A model generated the notes under the pieces. The model was not told the DNA's origin and made no database searches. It worked only from the letters and a program-made list of their open reading frames with translations. The translations under genes and the position numbers were made by a program. This document shows, piece after piece, positions 21,918 to 29,837 of a DNA stretch of 38,742 bases; the stretch's first letter is position 1; each line of letters opens with the position of its first letter. This DNA comes from a virus, in IMG/VR virus record IMGVR_UViG_3300039002_000121, positions 1 through 38,742 of that record. One strand, 5' to 3'.

Positions 21918-22676
21918 CTAGACGGGGTTCCCGTGGATGGTCATCCCCAGATAGGGGTCGTCGCTGGTCGGGAGCTGATGCACCCGTCCGACGAAGTCGT
22001 TCGCCGCCACGGACGTCGCCTGGCCGTTCGCGTTGCAGAACAGGCGGAAGTTCGAGGTCGCCGTCTGATACTGCTGCGAGGTGTCGTACTCCATGGTGAA
22101 GAGCCGCGACCAATCCGTGATGATCGCGATCCGGTCTTCCTGACCGGTCACCATGTCGTTGTTCTGGTTTCGGAACGTGTTGCCGTCGAACTGGAAGTCG
22201 GTGGCGGTGAGCTGGTACGTATACGTGACGAACACGGTCGAGCCATCCGGGATGGCGCCCAGCGCGACGCGCGTGATCTGGCCGGCGCCAGCGGTCACGG
22301 TGTAATCGACGCCGCCGCCCGTGTAGAGCGTGCCGCCGAAGTTCGCGGCGCTTCGCACGGCGACGTTGCTCACGTTCGGCCGCTTCAAGTTCGTCGGCGT
22401 GGTACCGTTCAGGACGATGGCCTCGTCCACGTTCACGGAGACGCCGAACTGCTGCTTGTCCCACTTGAAGACGCCGATGACTCCCGACCCGGTCGAGGGG
22501 ATCACGAAGCCGTTGACGTCGTACGTCGCGAACTGCCCGGCCCGGATGGTCGTGGCGTCCGTGGTGATGTACGTCCCGAGGTCGTCGCCGATCTTCGACC
22601 GGCGAAGGTCGAGTCCCTTCTGGAAGACCTGGTTTTGGAAGGCCCCCATCCTGGACGTGGTTCCGATGCTGCCCAT
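21918..22676 (-). CDS. Probable capsid decoration or head-stabilising protein
   Basis: 252 residues from ATG at 22676 (MGSIGTTSRMGAFQNQVFQKGLD). It is beta-rich with Gly/Thr turns (RAGQFATYDVNGFVIP, GGGVDYTVTAGAGQITRV, STVFVTYTYQLTATDF). This fits trimeric decoration proteins that sit between protease/scaffold and major capsid genes in many phages. The position is the main argument. No enzymatic motif was seen. It ends 79 bases before the capsid start, with a hairpin in between. Confidence 0.68.
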   Translation of the reverse strand: MGSIGTTSRMGAFQNQVFQKGLDLRRSKIGDDLGTYITTDATTIRAGQFATYDVNGFVIPSTGSGVIGVFKWDKQQFGVSVNVDEAIVLNGTTPTNLKRPNVSNVAVRSAANFGGTLYTGGGVDYTVTAGAGQITRVALGAIPDGSTVFVTYTYQLTATDFQFDGNTFRNQNNDMVTGQEDRIAIITDWSRLFTMEYDTSQQYQTATSNFRLFCNANGQATSVAANDFVGRVHQLPTSDDPYLGMTIHGNPV

Positions 22677-22709
22677 GCTGTTCTCTCCTTCGAGTGATGT
22701 TCGCGGTGG

Positions 22710-25700
22710 TTAGTTCATGGCCCGAAGTCGGCCCAGGGTGGAGCTCACCAGCGTTCCCTGGACTGCGCCGCGAATGGCCGTGCGCTTGTCGAAACCGCCC
22801 GGACCCGGGGCACCAGGTCCTGGCTCATCCGACGGTTGAGGACTGACTGCGAAATTGCCCTGGAGCGCCGCCGTTCTCATCTGCTGCGCGTAGAGCGCGG
22901 TCGTGTCGACCGGCTGCACGTGCGACGCAGTGATGGGCGGGAGGGCCATCTGGAAGTTCGCGGCGTCGGCCTCGGCGTCGAGGAGATACTGGTCTCCCTT
23001 CGCCATCAGGTCGGCGGCGCGATTCATGAGGTGCTCGAGATGCGGTGCGTGTCCGCTTTGATAGATCTCGGCGACGAGGAAGCGGACCAGCTCGGGGTCC
23101 ATGCCGTTGAACTGGATGGGTGCTCCGCTCGCCGGGTCGACGCCGATGTTCCTGGTCGTACCGAGGAGCTGTTCAGCCGCCTGGCGAAGCGGCGACGCTT
23201 CGAGGTTCGAGGCCTGACGCTTTGCTGCGATGCGGAGCGCGCGGCAGAACGCCCCGATGGTCGCGAGCTTCACCTGCTCGAGCTCCTCTTCGTGCGCCTG
23301 CTTGAGCTTTGCCTCCTTGGCGGCCCAGGCCTGCTTCATCCGCTTCTCAGCGGTCGCGATGGCCTGCCGCGCGTTCGGCTCCTGCCGCGCGTTCGGCTCC
23401 TGCGGAGCCGGAATGGCGGCTGCGCGCGGAGTGGGCGTCGCTGAAGGCGCGCGCGGCGCCGTCGGCGCCTGCGGCTTCGCGGGGACGGTCGTCCGCGCGG
23501 CGACCGCGGTCGGCTTCGGCGGCTCGATGCCGGCCGAGCGGAGCTGCGCGTCGGTCGCGGTCGTGACCAGGAGGTTGTTCTCGACCTCGGCCTTGATGCC
23601 CGCATTCCGAAGCGCCTGGATCTGGACGTGCGATGCGGTGACCGAGACTCGTCGGACGGCCGGGTCGCCCGGCTTCCGCGGCATTGCGAGCGGCTTGTCG
23701 AGCGAGCGCCAGAACTCGAGCAGGTCCTTCTGCCCGATCTTGCGCGGCGGCTGCCCGTCGGCGATGACCGAGACCTCGACGCTGCCGTCGGTGGCCTGCG
23801 CGGCCAGCCGAACGGTCCAGGCGAGCTCGGGCTTCGCGGTATGCGCGATCTTGGCGCCGATGCGAGCGAGCTTGGCCAGCTTCTCCTGGTGGTCGTGGAT
23901 CTCGTCGTCGAGCGCCGAATCGCCCATGTTGAACTTCTCCCGCTTCTCGCGCATGTCGCTGTTGTCGTCCGTGGCCACGCCATCGACTCCTTCGGGCTTG
24001 CCGTCTTGATGGTCGACGATGCCGTCGTCCTGCGTGGAGCCGTACGGCTCGCCGCGAACGTCGCCGTTCATGTCGTCGGTGTTCTCGTCGGGGACGTGAT
24101 CCGGCGGCTCGGCGCGCTCGGGCTGCATGTCGTCGCGCGCGTCTTCGAGGACGGAGTCGTGGGTGTACTTGTCCGCGAACTCCTTCATGTCATCGATGGC
24201 GCCGTCGACGACCTGCGCCACGACCGGAGTGAAGATGCCCTTCATCTTCATTGCGGTCGCGACGAGGCCTTCGGACAGGATCGAAGTCATCACGGCGCGC
24301 CCGAAAGCGTGCCGCTTCTGCGGGTCGTTCGAGGGCTCGCCGCGAACGACAAGGACCGGCTCCTTGTTCGCGGTGAACACGCGGACGTTGCCCTGCGGCG
24401 AGACTTCGACCGCGTAGCCGCGATAGGTGTTGGCAAAGCGCATCAGCTTGCTCCTTGCGCTGCGCCCCGGAGCGGCGGCGCCGGGCGGCAGCATCCCCAT
24501 CTCGGCGGGGGACATCTGTTGCTGCGGACCCTGCGGCGTCGGCTGCGGGCCGGGCGCGGTCTCTTGGTTTTGGAGGTCGTCGATGGAAGTTGGTGGCTGC
24601 TGTCCGGGCGCGCCGGGCGCGCCGGGCTGACCTGGCGTGTTCCCTGGCGGCTGGACGACGATCGGCTCGTTCGGGGGCGCTTGAACGACGACGTCGGCAT
24701 CGCGCTCGTTCACGGGCTTGGCCTGCGCCGGGTCGAACTTCGAGAGCGCCTCTTCCGCGCTCGTCGCGTCGACGTCGCAGTAGTCGACCTTCGCCTCGTC
24801 CGGCGACTCGAGTCCTGCCGCCGCGAGCGCCTCGTCGATGGTCGCGCCCGCGTGGAGGTCGCGGTCATCGCCATCGACGCGGATGACGACGAACTTGCCG
24901 GCTGCCATCTGGCGCATGGCCTGTCGCCGCATCGCGGTCGAGCGGATGAGGTCTTCGGTCTCGGACCGGAGCTCGTCCTGCGACGGGATCCGCGGACCGG
25001 TAAAGCTTGCGGTCCGAAGGATCTCGCGCTGGCGCGCCTTCGGGTCCGCCGGCTGGTCGACCCTCGAGTACTCGTCGAAGATGACCCACTGGCAGTACTC
25101 GAAGGCCTTCCGCACCTCGAAGCCGTCAGCGGTGAGGAAGCAGAAATCGGTCGAGTCCCAGCGAAGACCGCGCTTCTCTGCTTCGCGCTGCACCTCGAAG
25201 GGAGAAGTCTTGGCCCAGACGCTGCCCTGACGCTTCCAGAGGGAGCCCTTGTTGCCGGCGCGGATGTGCTCGCAGAACTCCGGCCTGCTGTACGCGATGT
25301 GATGGCAGACGTTGCACTCGGTCGAAAGGCAGTTACAGCCCATCGAACCGGCATCGAGCTGTCCGGTACGCACGCCTTCGGCGAACGCGCGGTCCTTCCG
25401 ACCGTCGATGCCGAGCAAGATCTCGACGAACTCGTCCTTCACCAGATGACCGCAGCGGCGGCAGTGCAGACCGTCGCTGCCTCGGTTCTGCCGGAGCGCG
25501 GTGTGAAGCGAGCAGCGCGGGCAGTTGTCGAGCGGCGGAGCTTCGTCGTTGTAGTGCGAGTCGATGATGACGCCGCGAGCGGCCTTCGGGTTGTCGGTCT
25601 TGTGGTTGACGTGGTGAGCCTTGCCTACGTAGGTCCTGAAGACCGGAAGCCCGAGCTTCACGTCGAAGCGGAGGAGCTCCTTCTGCTGGAAGCCGTCGTT

Positions 25701-25952
25701 GTTCTCGTTCGGGCAGTTCGTCGTGTTCGCCCGGATGGCTTCGAATAGGTAGTCCTTCGGGTCCGAGCTGAGCGCGTAGGTCGCTGCCACCTTCTGAAGG
25801 AGCTTGCTGACCGGGATGACGCGAGCGCCGTCGAGGTAGTAACTCTTCGCGCGCGGTGTCTCGACCGATTGCGCGATGCGCTGAAGTCGGTCGCGCGCCG
25901 CCTCAGCGAAGCCGACAGTGCGGACGTCCGCTTGCTTGTAGAAGCCCATCAC
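22710..25952 (-). CDS. Prohead protease fused to scaffold
   Basis: 1080 residues from GTG 25952 (the second codon, ATG 25949, is equally possible). Residues ~70-235 resemble prohead proteases of large phages: NTTNCPNENNDGFQ, KAHHVNHKTDNPKAARG (candidate catalytic His near 113-117), VEILLGIDGRKDRAFAEGVRTG and SMGCNC (candidate Ser 203). Cysteine pairs CPRC (144), CRRC (164) and others (C206, C208, C213, C216, C227) suggest zinc sites. A Pro/Gln/Gly linker (about 440-500) leads to an acidic, then Pro/Ala-rich region and a C-terminal coiled coil (AEKRMKQAWAAKEAKLKQAH onwards), as in internal scaffolds. It would cut scaffold and capsid proteins during head maturation. It comes after portal and before decoration and capsid genes, the classic order. 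Confidence 0.8.
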   Translation of the reverse strand: MMGFYKQADVRTVGFAEAARDRLQRIAQSVETPRAKSYYLDGARVIPVSKLLQKVAATYALSSDPKDYLFEAIRANTTNCPNENNDGFQQKELLRFDVKLGLPVFRTYVGKAHHVNHKTDNPKAARGVIIDSHYNDEAPPLDNCPRCSLHTALRQNRGSDGLHCRRCGHLVKDEFVEILLGIDGRKDRAFAEGVRTGQLDAGSMGCNCLSTECNVCHHIAYSRPEFCEHIRAGNKGSLWKRQGSVWAKTSPFEVQREAEKRGLRWDSTDFCFLTADGFEVRKAFEYCQWVIFDEYSRVDQPADPKARQREILRTASFTGPRIPSQDELRSETEDLIRSTAMRRQAMRQMAAGKFVVIRVDGDDRDLHAGATIDEALAAAGLESPDEAKVDYCDVDATSAEEALSKFDPAQAKPVNERDADVVVQAPPNEPIVVQPPGNTPGQPGAPGAPGQQPPTSIDDLQNQETAPGPQPTPQGPQQQMSPAEMGMLPPGAAAPGRSARSKLMRFANTYRGYAVEVSPQGNVRVFTANKEPVLVVRGEPSNDPQKRHAFGRAVMTSILSEGLVATAMKMKGIFTPVVAQVVDGAIDDMKEFADKYTHDSVLEDARDDMQPERAEPPDHVPDENTDDMNGDVRGEPYGSTQDDGIVDHQDGKPEGVDGVATDDNSDMREKREKFNMGDSALDDEIHDHQEKLAKLARIGAKIAHTAKPELAWTVRLAAQATDGSVEVSVIADGQPPRKIGQKDLLEFWRSLDKPLAMPRKPGDPAVRRVSVTASHVQIQALRNAGIKAEVENNLLVTTATDAQLRSAGIEPPKPTAVAARTTVPAKPQAPTAPRAPSATPTPRAAAIPAPQEPNARQEPNARQAIATAEKRMKQAWAAKEAKLKQAHEEELEQVKLATIGAFCRALRIAAKRQASNLEASPLRQAAEQLLGTTRNIGVDPASGAPIQFNGMDPELVRFLVAEIYQSGHAPHLEHLMNRAADLMAKGDQYLLDAEADAANFQMALPPITASHVQPVDTTALYAQQMRTAALQGNFAVSPQPSDEPGPGAPGPGGFDKRTAIRGAVQGTLVSSTLGRLRAMN
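23363..23398. repeat. 18-bp tandem duplication within the scaffold region
   Basis: The unit CCTGCCGCGCGTTCGGCT occurs twice in direct succession and begins a third time. It encodes repeated QEPNAR on the minus strand. A recent slippage event is the simplest explanation. Confidence 0.8.
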
Positions 25953-25955
25953 GGC

Positions 25956-26111
25956 TCAGCGTCCCTGCTGGCGCCGGCGCTGCTCGTCCGGAGTCGGCTG
26001 GGGCGCTGGCTGCGCCGGTTGCGGAGGCGGCGGTTGCGGCTGCCCCGTCTGAGTCCCGACCCCGAGGCGCTGCCCCTGGCCGGTCTTCCGAAAGCCGTTC
26101 TGCTCCGCCAT
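25956..26111 (-). CDS. Tiny Pro/Gln-rich ORF, 51 residues
   Basis: ATG at 26111 opens MAEQNGFRKTGQGQRLGVGT, then a QPQPPPPQPAQPAPQPTP stretch, and ends in RRRQQGR. It fills the gap between portal and protease genes, and its stop is three bases before the protease GTG. Its composition matches the Gln/Pro-rich parts of the capsid and scaffold. No clean ribosome site is seen because a hairpin lies just before the start. It could be a real small head protein or a leader; length and bias keep confidence low. Confidence 0.4.
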   Translation of the reverse strand: MAEQNGFRKTGQGQRLGVGTQTGQPQPPPPQPAQPAPQPTPDEQRRRQQGR

Positions 26112-26112
26112 C

Positions 26113-26133
26113 GACGAGGACAGAGGCCTCGTC
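26113..26133. other. 7-bp inverted repeat just before the small ORF
   Basis: GACGAGG (26113-26119) and CCTCGTC (26127-26133) are perfect inverted copies around a 7-base loop. It ends at the ATG of the 51-residue ORF and may mask its ribosome site, or act as a weak terminator after the portal gene (no T-tract is present). Confidence 0.45.
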
Positions 26134-26161
26134 TTGGCGCGTGGTTAGGACAGCCTTTCGG

Positions 26162-28531
26162 CTACGGCGCTCCTACGAGCAAGCGCGCGTCGTCCTCTTT
26201 GTCCAAGGAATCCAGCTCCTTGTCCAAGTTGAAGGCCTTCTTGCCTTTCGGCGTGCCGCCAAGCACGCGTTCCAATTTTAGGATGTCCTCCAACGTCATG
26301 ATGTCTTCGGCAGGGTATCCTTCGATTTCAAGCCACTCTTCGACGGCGTCCCAGAAGCCTTCGCCGTCGCCATGCCGCGCGAACTCGGCGATGCCGGGGC
26401 GCTCGGTGACCATGCGGTCCCAGGCCTCTTCCTCGGGAGCCTCGCCCTCAAAGAGCCCGAGCAGGTCCGCGACGGTGCCCTCTTCCCAGTTGCCGCAGCG
26501 CCCGTTCTGCCAGATGGCCGGCTTCTTCCATTGCCGTCCCCCAGGGCCGCCGCTCTCGCCAGGGCCTGCATGGACGCCGGCCTCGGGCGGGCCTGGCGGA
26601 GCTCCGCCGCCCTCGCCTGGAGCACCGGGCGCGCCAGGCTCGCCGCCGGGGAAGCCCATCGACTCGGGCGCGAGGCCCGGCATCATCCCACCGCCGCCAC
26701 CGCCGCCTTCGCCGCCGGCGGGCTGCATGAGCGCCATCTGGAGCGCCGGGTTCTTCTGGATGAGCTTCTGCTCGATCTCAGCCTCACGCGCGCGTTGCGT
26801 GAGCTCCTCTTCCCAGTCGCGGCCGCTGAGCGAGGCCAGATACTGCTTGCTGAAGACGACGCCCATCTGCGTGAGCGCCTGGACCGCTTGGATCTGCGCC
26901 TGCTCGACGGATGGGTCGAGCTGTCGTGCCCACTCGAGCGTCGGGATGATCCACCTGTTGTCTTCGAGGAGGTCCTGCTTCGAGCGGCGTGTTCGCACAC
27001 CGTGTGCGAGCTCGGCGTCGGTCGGCTTGACCCAGGCGTTCATGACCGCGAGCGGCTTGAAGAACTTCGGGACGATCCAGGCCGCCTCGAAGTACTCACG
27101 GAGGGCCTTGAGCCGCTGCAGGAAGACCGTCAGGCCGGATGCCGCGCTCGCGTAAGTAACCTCGCCGTGGAGGAAGGCCTTCGAGATGCCGAGCGCGATG
27201 AGCTTGATGCGCTCGATCAGGTCCCAGTGCTTGTCGATGGTCATGACCCGGTCGGTGGTGCCGACAAGGTCGAACTCGATGCCGTAGTGGTAGACGATCC
27301 AGGCGTGCGGGTCGAGCTCCGCCTGGGCGAGCAGCTCGAGGAGCCGCTGCTCGTGCGACGGGTCCGGAATCCAGCCGGTCGCGCGGTCGCCGAGCTTCGC
27401 GACCTTGATGGGGCCGGCGTGCCGGCGCGCGGTCGCGATGGACGCGTTGAAGATCGCGTCCTCGTACATGAGCGCCCGCCACATCCGCGAAAGGATCGAA
27501 GTGCCCCGGACATCGTACGGGTGCATCTTGCGCGGCAGGAACGTGAAGTTCAGCGGGTGGAGCTCGATGGGCTGTCCGCTCATCAGTGCCGACAGGAGCT
27601 CGGGCGGCATCGACTCGCGGACGTGCCGTACCATGTCCGAGCCCGAAGCCAGGACCTGCTGGAGCCGGTTGTCCGGCTTGAACCGGACGATGGGGTCCAT
27701 CTTGATGAACGGGGTGTGGATGACCTCGAGCTGGTCGGGGTTGTGCATCCCGACGTAGGTCCAGATGCCCTGGCTCTTGTCGTAGAAGCACTGCGGACAC
27801 GCCTCGCCGGTCACGAGGTACTCGCGGACGAAGTAAGGTAGCAGCGCGCGGATGTTGCAGACCTCCCACGCACGCTCGAAGGTGTCCTTCACCTCGCCGT
27901 CGACGCCTTCGCCGGTGAACTCGACGTCGCCGAATGGGAGCTCGGAGTACATGTCGACGCCGTTTCCGATGATGGCGTCGAGCTTGTAGAAGAGCCGCCA
28001 GTAGATGTTCGCGAGGTTTCTGTGGATCGGGTAGTTCTGCCGGTCCGGCGATTCGAACTCGGGCTGGTACGGACGCTGCGTCTGTTGGAAGACGTTCCCG
28101 CCCGCGAGCTGACCGCCGCCCGGGAGCGAGATAGAGCCGCCCGTTCGGCGCATGTCGTAGTGGTTCTGCATCGCCTGGCGGTAGCCAGCGCCGGCGTTCG
28201 GCGCGAGCTGCGCACCGGCAGGGAGCAGGTCCGAGAAGAAGTCTTGCGCGCGCCCGGGTCCGCCTGCGGTCGCCATCCGCGGGACGAAGCTTTCGAAGCG
28301 GTCCTGCATGCGCCGCTGCTCCATCGGAGAACGGCCGCCCATCCAATCGGCGCCGTACCAGCCAGCCTGCATCGGGCGCCCGGGGTGCCATGGGACAGCT
28401 GAATCCGCGAGCGGATTTGCAGCGGCCGCCCCGCGCTGCTGCGCGGCCGCGTGCGCAGTAGCGAGCATGTTCGCGCGAGCTGCCTGCGTGCGCGGGTCGC
28501 CGTACTTCCCGTAGACTTCGATGTTAGCCAT
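26162..28531 (-). CDS. Portal protein
   Basis: 789 residues from ATG at 28531 (MANIEVYGKYGDP), with GAGGAAG eight bases upstream. Key stretches are YPIHRNLANIYWRLFYKLDAI (about 167), the wing/stem-like IRALLPYFVREYLVTGEACPQC (228-248), FIKMDPIVRFKPDN, and RGTSILSRMWRALMYEDAIF. These match the dodecameric portal of T4-like and jumbo phages, which forms the DNA entry vertex and docks the terminase. The C-terminus has a Gly/Pro-rich linker (about 600-670) followed by acidic helices (WEEGTVADLLGLFEG, ending KELDSLDKEDDARLL), an addition not typical of small portals. Order after terminase and before protease agrees. It overlaps the HAD gene by eight bases. Confidence 0.85.
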   Translation of the reverse strand: MANIEVYGKYGDPRTQAARANMLATAHAAAQQRGAAAANPLADSAVPWHPGRPMQAGWYGADWMGGRSPMEQRRMQDRFESFVPRMATAGGPGRAQDFFSDLLPAGAQLAPNAGAGYRQAMQNHYDMRRTGGSISLPGGGQLAGGNVFQQTQRPYQPEFESPDRQNYPIHRNLANIYWRLFYKLDAIIGNGVDMYSELPFGDVEFTGEGVDGEVKDTFERAWEVCNIRALLPYFVREYLVTGEACPQCFYDKSQGIWTYVGMHNPDQLEVIHTPFIKMDPIVRFKPDNRLQQVLASGSDMVRHVRESMPPELLSALMSGQPIELHPLNFTFLPRKMHPYDVRGTSILSRMWRALMYEDAIFNASIATARRHAGPIKVAKLGDRATGWIPDPSHEQRLLELLAQAELDPHAWIVYHYGIEFDLVGTTDRVMTIDKHWDLIERIKLIALGISKAFLHGEVTYASAASGLTVFLQRLKALREYFEAAWIVPKFFKPLAVMNAWVKPTDAELAHGVRTRRSKQDLLEDNRWIIPTLEWARQLDPSVEQAQIQAVQALTQMGVVFSKQYLASLSGRDWEEELTQRAREAEIEQKLIQKNPALQMALMQPAGGEGGGGGGGMMPGLAPESMGFPGGEPGAPGAPGEGGGAPPGPPEAGVHAGPGESGGPGGRQWKKPAIWQNGRCGNWEEGTVADLLGLFEGEAPEEEAWDRMVTERPGIAEFARHGDGEGFWDAVEEWLEIEGYPAEDIMTLEDILKLERVLGGTPKGKKAFNLDKELDSLDKEDDARLLVGAP

Positions 28532-29837
28532 AGAGCGCTTCCTCGAGCTCGGGCGGGCGCGGAATGCCGCGCGACCCGCGGTCGCCCATCGGGTCATCAA
28601 AGTCGTTATCGCTCTCTTGGAAGTCGAGCGGGCCGCCGTCACCAGTCCCAGCGCCCTGCGCGCCGAGCGACGCCTCCTCGGTCGAGGGCCCGCGCGGCGG
28701 CGCGTCGACGAGCGTGAGCTGCTCGAGCACCGAGGGCCAGTCGCCGTCGAAGCGGATGGCCTTGTTGTCGACGAAATAGTCCGCGCGCGGCTTCCGCCCG
28801 ACCCAGATGTCCGAGAACGGAATCTGCTGCGAGGTCAGATGCTGCGCGATCTCGTTCGCCCACTGCGCGACCGTCGCGTCATTGAGCTTGTCGTCGCCAA
28901 AGCGCGCCGAGAACACCGAGATGCGCCAACCGAGCCGAGCGAGCTCCGACAGCGCATCCCGCGCGCCGGGGAGCGGCGGTCCGAGCGGAAGCTGGCCCGA
29001 CGGCCCGGTCGGAGGGTACGGCTTTGGTACGTCGGCGAGGATGGTGCCGTCGAGGTCGACTGCCACCCACGGTTTCCGTTGCGCGCTCACTTCGCTCCTT
29101 TGGAGCTCCATTGAGCGCGCTGCATAGTACCGGAAGCCGCGAAAGCCGCTCATCGGGATCGGCGTGACGTGATGGATCTCGGGGCGCATTAGGATGCGGC
29201 CGCTCGAGTGGTCCATCCCGGTGACGTCGTGATAGGCACGCACGGCGTCGTCCCAGACGAAGTAGATGCGACGCGGCTGCTCGCGCGGGAGGCGTCCCAT
29301 TTCCCAGTAGTAACCAAGCCCCTGCTTGTTTGCTTGCTCTTCGGCCTCGACCTCGCGCAGCCGGAGCTTCGGGATGGTGACGACGATGTCGCGCCCTCCG
29401 GTCGGCTCGTTCACGGCGCCCATATGGAGCTCGGTGCCGCCGCCATCATCGAACTGATTCTGGGAAGAGTAACTCTGGTCCCAGAGCGTAGCCTGGCCGT
29501 ACGGGACGTGCTGCCGGTTCTGCGACTCGGTCAGGTCCTTCAGGTCGCGGCCCTTCTCGCCTTCGACGTGCTCGTCCACGCCGCCTTCGTGGTACGGCAT
29601 CTTTTGGTTCAAGTCGAACTCGAGGTTGTCGGGCGTGTCGTAGTCGGCGTTCGACGGGAAGAGTACCGGCTGCGAGACCGGCATCCGGCCAGAATCGACC
29701 GGGTCGTCCGGCATCACCTGGTCATGGCTGTCGGTGTTGACGATGTCCTTCGTGCCGCCGCCACCGCTCCCGTAGGCGCGCCGCTGATGCGCTGCGAGCC
29801 GTGCGAAGAACCGGTCATTTCGCCAAGCGCCTCTCAC
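28524..29837 (-). CDS. Two-part protein with C-terminal HAD-family phosphatase domain
   Basis: 437 residues from GTG at 29837, which overlaps the terminase stop as GTGA and has AAAGGA eight bases upstream; a TTG at 29858 is less likely. The C-terminal ~130 residues carry HAD motifs: VAVDLDGTIL with D261 and D263, SVFSAR with S310, K349 in GRKPRADYFVDNKAI, and acidic residues D353/D357. The PPLPGARDALSELARLGW segment is typical of small phage HAD phosphatases. The first ~255 residues (acidic, then GRDIVVTIPKLRLREVEAEE and YYWEMGRLPREQPRRIYFVW) match nothing I know. Substrate unknown: nucleotides, DNA 3'-phosphate and phosphoprotein are all possible. Its place between terminase and portal is odd for an enzyme. 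Confidence 0.78.
   Translation of the reverse strand: MRGAWRNDRFFARLAAHQRRAYGSGGGGTKDIVNTDSHDQVMPDDPVDSGRMPVSQPVLFPSNADYDTPDNLEFDLNQKMPYHEGGVDEHVEGEKGRDLKDLTESQNRQHVPYGQATLWDQSYSSQNQFDDGGGTELHMGAVNEPTGGRDIVVTIPKLRLREVEAEEQANKQGLGYYWEMGRLPREQPRRIYFVWDDAVRAYHDVTGMDHSSGRILMRPEIHHVTPIPMSGFRGFRYYAARSMELQRSEVSAQRKPWVAVDLDGTILADVPKPYPPTGPSGQLPLGPPLPGARDALSELARLGWRISVFSARFGDDKLNDATVAQWANEIAQHLTSQQIPFSDIWVGRKPRADYFVDNKAIRFDGDWPSVLEQLTLVDAPPRGPSTEEASLGAQGAGTGDGGPLDFQESDNDFDDPMGDRGSRGIPRPPELEEALYG

Noticed and set aside
23628-25748. Long plus-strand frame opposite the protease/scaffold
   Set aside because: Biased composition (Leu/Arg/Val), no ribosome site context, shadow of the real gene.
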